In this document: positions 58,269 through 64,000 of the stretch, one piece after another | Position numbering within the stretch: the first letter of the stretch is position 1 | Layout of the letters: each line of letters starts with the position of its first letter | Assembly: GCA_029834535.1 (NCBI GenBank) | Contig: JAQMWT010000548.1 | Span: 124,001 to 188,000 of the forward strand | From: Chrysophaeum taylorii | Lineage: Eukaryota > Sar > Pelagophyceae > Pelagomonadales > Pelagomonadaceae | Reading direction: 5' to 3' | Length of the DNA stretch: 64,000 nt | Notes under the pieces: generated by a model | What the model saw: only the letters and a program-made list of their open reading frames with translations | Databases searched by the model: none | What the model was told of the DNA's origin: nothing | Position numbers and translations under genes: made by a program

Positions 58269-59135
58269 GTGGTGGTGAATGATGATGTCTACCCCGCTGA
58301 CGATACCGAGACGCGGCGTGCGAACTGCGAACTTTCTGAGGGTGTTGGTCGCTGCGCATACTTGAGCCCGCTCCAACTCCGATACGATCTCGAGCTTCAG
58401 TTGCAACGTCGGGGCGAACACGCCCTCGAGGGGAAGCTCCTCGCCTTGGAGAAACCGGCCCTCTTCTGGGGACTCTGGTGGTTTTGTGCTCGCCTTGAAA
58501 TACCGTTCCCGGTGTTACCAACGATGAGCACCGATGCACGAAGGAGGAGGTCTAGCATTGACGAAATCCCCTTCACGACGCCACGCCTCGCCGTTGCTGC
58601 TTGGAGTCGGCATGCTGCGCTTGCAGGTGCCGCCGCAGCGTTGCGCGCCATGTGCAACCAAAGGCATCCGCCCGTGGCCGTTGCCGCTAGGGCGGCGCTG
58701 TCGCCGCAACAGTGCGTCGCGCGGCTGCTCGAACCTGTTCGCGTAGCTCTTCTCGGTGGAACCTCTCGGAGCTTTGTCAAGCGGGCCTCGCCCCGAGACC
58801 GTGTCCGCGACGCCTGCGCTCTCTTCGTGGAAGCTCGGGCCCTCGCGGCGAAACAAAATGTCGATACGGTGACCCACGCCCTCGCGGACGACATGTACCG
58901 CACTCTGCTGCGACTCAACAGCGTCCACGTGCCGGGGTCCATCCCAACGACAGGGCCGCGCTCTCCGAAGGGATCGTTGGTTGAAGGTGCCTTCTCAGCC
59001 TCGATGTTCGACCACTCTTACCGGGAAGCCCTCGCCTCCCTCCACGAAGACGGTGCCGAGGGTCTCCGGGCGCGCGACGAGCCACCTTCAGAGCGGGCGA
59101 TCATCTTCAGAAGTATCTTTGGCCATTTGTTCTGA
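52232..59135 (+). CDS. DENND4-like Rab guanine-nucleotide exchange factor with PPR and PDZ parts
   Basis: Exons are 52232-54240 or 54242, 54278-57425, 57471-57668 and 57720-59135, giving about 2256 aa. The last two introns are 45 and 51 nt. Domain order: uDENN from LFDAYAVVG, cDENN around 53.3-53.95 kb (SIRSLFACFEPQDAVAAFSA), dDENN at 54.28-54.52 kb (RDAALTTMVCVLDGYSDQL to WARFIQRRVE), PPR-like helices near 55.44-55.65 kb (RSKGIRPNVLTFGRYTQA), a PDZ domain at 55.83-56.09 kb (MGIIFEERHAPLRGVVI), a long acidic disordered stretch, and a C-terminal segment (YLSPLQLRYDLELQLQRRGE, FWGLWWFCARLEIP) like that of animal DENND4. DENN proteins activate Rab GTPases. The first intron is uncertain: the good GTAAGA donor at 54243 gives the wrong phase, and a GC donor at 54241 restores it. 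Confidence 0.82.
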
Positions 59136-59913
59136 CTCCACCAAACGGCGTATATGAGCTTAGATTTTCACAAGGACTGTGAATGGCGCAGCATCATCTG
59201 TCATTCGCACGATCGTGCGTCCACGTTCTGCACCAGAACCCCAATTACAGACTGAAGAACCCTCTCTGAAGACTGCCTGCGCAAGATGTAATTCGGAGGC
59301 GCGGCGCTCCGTGAGTTTCCCCCCATATGGCCTTCCTTTTCTCCTTCCCAGTCTCTGGAGGTGCCGTGCACGCGTGGGATCATCACGTGCCTTTTATGCG
59401 TCGGGCGTTTGTGGAGGGTTCTTGGCCGCCGGATACTGTGACTTAGGCGTAGCAATGTATTCCGCACTTGTCTTTTCCCCAACACGAGAATATTGTATCG
59501 ACCTCCCATTCTATCGCTCCAGCCAGTTTTTGACGGGGCCCTTCTAAAAGCTCCCCTACATCCGCCGCTGTCGTGCGGAAGGGCAAGGAGTGACTCATGA
59601 GAAATAACGGCTCAACCACGGGTTAGTAGTCAAAGCCGATTTTGGGACCCCTTTTCCCCGCCGTGTTGGAAGCACGGGAAGGCCGTGGGGGGGGATTTAC
59701 TAGAGTCTAGCTGGATGGCACTCTGTGGGCATCACAGGCTGGAAAAACACCGCACTCCGAGAGGGCTCTGGAGGAATTGCCTCGGAGTTGGGGGTGAGGC
59801 GACGAGAGGAGCGGGCCAGCAGCCCAAAAGTCGTACGCGTGCTGCCGCTAGTCGCGCGTGACTTGGGTCCTTCTGAGAACCGCGTAGCAATAAGGGTAAG
59901 CGTATCTCCATAA
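59136..59913. other. Intergenic stretch, nothing recognised
   Basis: A plus-strand open frame of about 120 codons (59179-59547) has no recognisable feature and no clear exon structure. The rest holds nothing I can support. Confidence 0.4.
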
Positions 59914-60987
59914 ATGTTGACATCAAGATCTATTGCCCGCGTCGTCGGCGTCGTCTTGTGCGCCACAGCCGTGGACGCGCTGGCTTCGTATCCTGATCGA
60001 CGTAGCGTGCTCGGGGGTGTCGTGGGTCTCGGTGTTGTCCCGCCAGCGAATGCAGCAGTTGGTCCAGCCAAGAGGTTGAGTGACGGTGTGTCGTTCCCCC
60101 TTGTTTCATTCGGCCTCCAAATCTATGACGACGAACGCGCGAGGAAGTACACGCTGACAGCATTGGAGTGCGGCTATCGTAATTTCTTCGCCTCGGTGCT
60201 CGCCGGCAACCAGCGAGGGTTCGGGAGGGCCATCAGGGAGAGCGGAATTCCGCGGGAGGATATTTTCGTCTGCGGCTCGGTTCTCTCGAACCGCGCTCGG
60301 GGCTTCGACGCTGCGCTTCGAGCTACGGCGCGAGGCTGCGACGAGAACGTGGCAGCGCTCGGCGTTGGACCGCTCGTCAGTGTCTGCGTCGATTCGCGAT
60401 ATGATATTTTATCCCCTCGTCTTTAGGACATGATAATGCTTGACTATCGTGAGCTGCTTGAGTACTTCGCTAAAACATGCCGCAGCTGGCCCGGATGCCG
60501 AGTCGATCAGAGGTCAATGGCAGGGCCTGGAAGAGATGAAGAAGGCGGGCGGTGTTCGCTCCCTTGCCGTCTCCAACTTCTCGCCCCAACAGCTCGACGT
60601 CGTCATTAAGGATGACGGCAAGCCGTCAGTCAACCAACTTCCCTTCGGCGTTGGCTACAAACCAGAAACCAATCGGCGCCTCCTCGAAGAAAATACCAAA
60701 AGAGGAGTCTTCGTCCAGGCTTGGTCCCCGCTCCGCGTCGTCGGTCCGACAGCCAAGGCTGAATGCGCCCAGGTCGGCCAGGCTTATGGGAAGTCCCCCC
60801 AGCAAGGTGCGCCTCTTATTTTTTTCGTACAGACGGCCTGCGCACAGTTGCGCTAAAGTGGATCCTCCAGAAAGGAGCGAGCTTCACGACGCAGACGACG
60901 TCCAAAGCCCACTTTCTCGAGAACATTGATATATTCGATTTTACCCTTTCTGACGCTGACGTCGCCCGCCTCGATGCCGCGAGTTAA
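59914..60987 (+). CDS. Aldo/keto-reductase-like protein, lumen-targeted, catalytic tetrad lost
   Basis: Exons are 59914-60375, 60427-60448 (22 nt), 60486-60806 and 60848-60987, with introns of 51, 37 and 41 nt, giving 314 aa. The fold is supported by LVSFGLQIYDDERARKYTLT, ECGYRNFFASVLAGNQRGFG, ALGVGPLDMIMLDYPG, EMKKAGGVRSLAVSNFSPQQ and VALKWILQKGAS. Aligned by eye to active family members, all four catalytic residues are replaced (Asp by Phe, Tyr by Ala, Lys by Ser, His by Asp), so it is probably not a normal reductase. The leader has a signal peptide followed by a twin-arginine motif and hydrophobic stretch (DRRSVLGGVVGLGVVPPANA), suggesting export into the thylakoid lumen. A binding or regulatory role is inferred. 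Confidence 0.82.
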
Positions 60988-61276
60988 CGTTTGTGCCGCT
61001 CCTGGGCATCTACGGTGGTTAATTGTACCCGCAGTTATAGACATATTTATTATTATAATACTAGCCTTGGAGTGGCTGCGAACCAAAATAATATTAGTCT
61101 TGGCTCCTTGTTTCATTCCTGCCCTCTCTCCTTTGACGTGCTCGCTCTCCCCCTTTCTCTCCATCTACGCTCATCCAATCTGGCGCTTTTTTGACCACCA
61201 ACCCGTATAATAAGACCCATCCTTACTGCACTTATATCTTCTGTTTTCCTGCATCTCCATTTTGAAGCACCCTTTT
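60988..61276. other. Intergenic stretch, AT-rich
   Basis: It holds the 3' ends of the flanking genes (AT-rich TATTTATTATTATAATA near 61043). No gene was recognised. Confidence 0.4.
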
Positions 61277-61535
61277 TAGGGTCGGATAAGAAAACGAGAC
61301 TAGCCCGCGCCGCAACGACGGGTCCTACAACGCGTGGGCTTTTTCCTTTTTTTGCGTGAGGGGACGAAAGGATGCCGACTTCACTATGGGGACTAGTTCC
61401 ATCGCGACGATCTCGCGGCGTGGCGGCACATACTGCTTGAGTACAAATGAACATAGCTCAGCGATCCGTTGAGTATGTCTTAGTACAAACTGAAACATAG
61501 TTAACGGCTCGTACGAACTTTCTTATCCGACCCTG
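61277..61535. mobile_element. MITE, second copy
   Basis: This copy is nearly identical to the MITE at 5101-5359 (two internal differences seen plus one terminal base) with the same 17-bp-type inverted ends (AGGGTCGGATAAGAAA). No clean target duplication is visible here. The similarity of two copies 56 kb apart points to recent movement. Confidence 0.82.
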
Positions 61536-61911
61536 GGCCTTTTCTCTTGCTCTTTCCCTGCTCCCTTCTCTATTTGCTATCCTCATTCTTCTTTCTATCT
61601 CTTTTCTCTCCCATGGCTTCAACCGCCTTTGCGCTTTCTTGCTTCTTCTTCGCCCGCCTGCCTCCCAGGCCCTTTCATCAACTTTTTTTCCTCTGCTGCT
61701 CTCTCGTCCTTCGTAAAAAAAAGAGCGCAGCTACCAGGCTAACGATCGCGATCAGAAAGCAGGTCGAGAAGAGCTTACGGGAAGCGAAAATTATTCGTCG
61801 AAGACGCTTCACGAGCATTATGCCCTCGTCGTCGTCGTCGTCGGGAGGGAAAAAATGTAATAATCGGACAAGATATGAGTCACAGACGTGGTGGTCGTCG
61901 GGCTCTGGTCT
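61536..61911. other. Pyrimidine-rich intergenic stretch
   Basis: 61540-61700 is a T/C-rich tract similar in composition to the tracts at 28260-28560 in the tandem array. 61800-61911 should be the 3' UTR of the phosphate transporter. No gene was seen. Confidence 0.35.
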
Positions 61912-63779
61912 CTAATCGTTCCAGGGGCACGAGCTGCAGAGCGCCGGGCGAAACATGAGCATAAGTACGGCTGCCAGCATGCCCGCGAAAGGCAGCGTGA
62001 GAATCCAGGAGACGACAATCTTGCCCAACTCGCTCCAGTTAACCTTGTCGACGCCGAGGGAGACGGCGCCAATAGCAGTGACCGCACCTATGATCGTCGT
62101 GTCACATGGAGGTCACAGAGACGCAAAGACACGCACCAATTTGACAGTGCGTCGTCGAGACGGGCATTTCGAGTACGGTGGCAACGACAACCGTGGTGGT
62201 CGAGGCCTGCGGCGAAGGCTTCTTCTTCGAGTGCGATCCCGTTCGCATCGACGCACAAATTCTGTGCACCAGGCCGTGTGGAAGTCGACGATGGTCAAGT
62301 TCTTGCCGACCGTCTCGATGACCTTGTAGCCGAGGGAGTAAACCCCCGCGCAGATGAACAAGCCCCCGACGAACATGATCGCGACCGACGTCGGTTTCTG
62401 CGAACAATTGGACAGGTTCTCCTTGAAGGTCGAATAGACGGCGGTGAAGGCGGCGGTGGAGTTGGCCGTATCGTTGGCGCCGTGTGCAAAGCTTTCGAGC
62501 GTCGCGTTAAAGACGAGTACGTACTTGAAACAGTAGATGGCGTCTTTGACGCTGTCGGTCACCTTTTTGCCGCGGATAACGTCGACGTTGGCGGCGTGGT
62601 CGCCGATGTCATCTTGTTCGGTTGCAGCCTTGAACGCGTCGTGAAAAGTGGCGCTCGCCCGCATCTCGAAGAGTCTCTCGGGGTCCTCGGAGCGACCGGG
62701 GAACGGAATCGGATTCATCACCGATTGCCTTTTCTGGAGTGCGCGCTCGTCGGCCCGAGTTCGGAGCCCTCGGACGTCGGCGAGGGTAAAAAGCGAGACA
62801 GCGATTCCCACGAAGAGTGCGAGTGCCCCAGAACATGCCGCTGCCACATAGGGGACCCACTCCGCGAGGTGCAAGTGCTTGATGCCGTTGCTCTTGATCG
62901 CGACGATAAGCGTCATCGCGAAGGCGACCGCGCCGTAGAGGAAAGGCATAAAAGCTCGAGCGCGGGCGAGCGGGTCCGGGCTGTCGATGATCGCGATTTT
63001 GGTACCGAGGTAGGTGCCGGCGGCGATCAAGCCCGAGAGCGCGGGGCTGATAACCCAGGACAAAACGATCCCGAGCATACCGCCGTAGGTCCAGTCCACG
63101 CACGAGGATCCGACGCCCGCCATCGTCACGCCGACGATGCCGCCGACGATCGCGTGAGACGTCGACACGGGCATCTTGGTGAAGGTTGCTAGGAGCATGA
63201 AAATCGAAGCTCCGACCAAAGCTGTCGTCATCCCGAGCATATAGACGGTCATTCGCGAATCGCAGTACCCGCACTTCCAGCAAGAGTCGTCCTTGATATC
63301 TGAGACGGCCGTTGCGACCTTCGTGGAGACGCCGCTGCCGAGGGCGACGGCCCCGACCAGATTGGCAACGCCGGCGATGAGGGTCCCGCGCGCCAATCCG
63401 ATCGCGCCAGAGCCAACGCTCGTAGCCCACGCGTTCGCGACGTCGTTCGCGCCGATGTTGAAGGCCATGAGGCACATAACGATCGCGGCGAAGACGACCA
63501 TCCCTACCATCTTCCGTGGCTTCTTGTAGGCATTATTGTAGTCGGCGCAGAACCGCGCCGAGTCGTCGTCGTCGTCGTCCTCGAACGCAAGCTGCGCGAG
63601 AGGATGGTCGTCACACGAGCACAGTGGAGGCCCGCACGCACGTTTTCCCAGGCTTGGCAGGACCAAGTGCCCGAGTGGCACTCCTGCACTTCGATTGGCT
63701 GCGAGCGGTCGCCGAGTTCCGTCGGCAAGAACGATGGCTGCTGCGCCTCGACGACGGCGAAAAGCGCAAGCACCAACAT
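61912..63779 (-). CDS. PiT-family phosphate transporter
   Basis: Exons are 63642-63779, 62257-63591, 62137-62206 and 61912-62087, with introns of 50, 50 and 49 nt, giving 572 aa. PiT proteins import phosphate with Na+ or H+. Both family signatures are present: AFNIGANDVANAWATSVGSG in the first half and SFAHGANDTANSTAAFTAVY in the second; PVSTSHAIVGGIVGVTMAGV and LEMPVSTTHCQIGAVTAIGA are the matching repeat motifs. A large hydrophilic loop (about 62.4-62.8 kb) separates the halves. The start MLVLALFAVVEAQQ is a signal peptide-like segment followed by a Cys-containing luminal or extracellular stretch and an Asp run. A plasma membrane or plastid envelope site cannot be told apart here. Confidence 0.93.
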
Positions 63780-63956
63780 TGTTGTGTGGCAGATTCTAAG
63801 CTTCAGATTGACGACTAGCACGTTCCGGAACAATATTGTTTTGAATTGTGACTTCGTCTTTTTACTTTGTTCATTTCGCCAAGCGTCGTCGTGACGACTG
63901 TACGCGAGATCAGCGAGTAGGTGCGCCGGCGCGCGCGTTGGTTTATGAGCGGCTTT

Positions 63957-64000
63957 AATTAATTAATTAACTAACTTAACTAACTTCAGACCTCTCCCGA
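63957..64000. repeat. Start of a repeat shared with position 657
   Basis: An (AATT)n/(AACT)n stretch is followed by CTTCAGACCTCTCCCGA, which also occurs at 674-690 after (TAAC)n. The element runs off the window edge. Confidence 0.6.

Noticed and set aside
1-64000. CRISPR arrays, operons and bacterial signals
   Set aside because: No spaced direct-repeat array of that type exists, and introns, signal/transit leaders and gene spacing show a eukaryotic nuclear sequence.
1-64000. tRNA or rRNA genes
   Set aside because: A by-eye scan for T-loop type GGTTCRAATCC boxes and rRNA cores found none; a covariance-model scan could still reveal one.

Overview
The window is nuclear DNA from a eukaryote with a secondary plastid, most likely a photosynthetic stramenopile (heterokont) alga; a pelagophyte would fit, but the sequence does not prove the class. 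The evidence is a cytochrome c6 and an aldo/keto-reductase-like protein with two-part (signal plus lumen) targeting leaders, Pro/Thr-rich linkers and EGF-type proteins of stramenopile style, a GC-rich compact gene layout, and spliceosomal introns of only about 37-51 nt in almost every host gene. All gene models below are read by eye from reading frames, splice signals and family motifs.

Layout. 1-8.9 kb is repeat-rich: five decayed fragments of the C-terminal end of a Helitron (PIF1-like) helicase, minisatellite spacers, (CAAA)n/(CAGA)n microsatellites, a MITE, a SINE-like insertion and LINE-type 3' remnants. Between them lie a DUF1350 gene (1.7-2.7 kb) and a hypothetical coiled-coil gene (2.75-4.1 kb). 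4.1-8.9 kb is one composite insertion flanked by a 12-bp direct repeat. 8.9-12.1 kb holds a nuclear-type charged protein and a YIF1 gene. 12.26-23.07 kb is a Ty3/gypsy-type LTR retrotransposon fossil that carries a cytosine-C5 DNA methyltransferase-like region between its protease and reverse transcriptase. 23.1-40.6 kb is a tandem array of three ~6-kb units. Each unit encodes on the minus strand a secreted protein that I read as a lytic polysaccharide monooxygenase (LPMO)-like domain, a Pro/Thr linker, a haem-type DOMON domain and a Cys-rich EGF-like tail.

40.7-63.8 kb is a dense run of single-copy host genes: SDR dehydrogenase, cytochrome c6 (petJ), glutamyl-tRNA synthetase, an ERD2-like protein, ribonucleotide reductase small subunit, an EGF/tenascin-like secreted protein, a Cys-rich orphan, a very large DENND4-like Rab-GEF with PPR and PDZ parts, a lumen-targeted aldo/keto-reductase-like protein lacking its catalytic tetrad, and a PiT phosphate transporter. 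The last 44 bases enter a repeat also seen near position 660.

The two observations most worth following are the triplicated LPMO-DOMON-EGF gene, whose catalytic N-terminal His lies at an exon junction directly after the signal peptide, and the methyltransferase carried by the retrotransposon.
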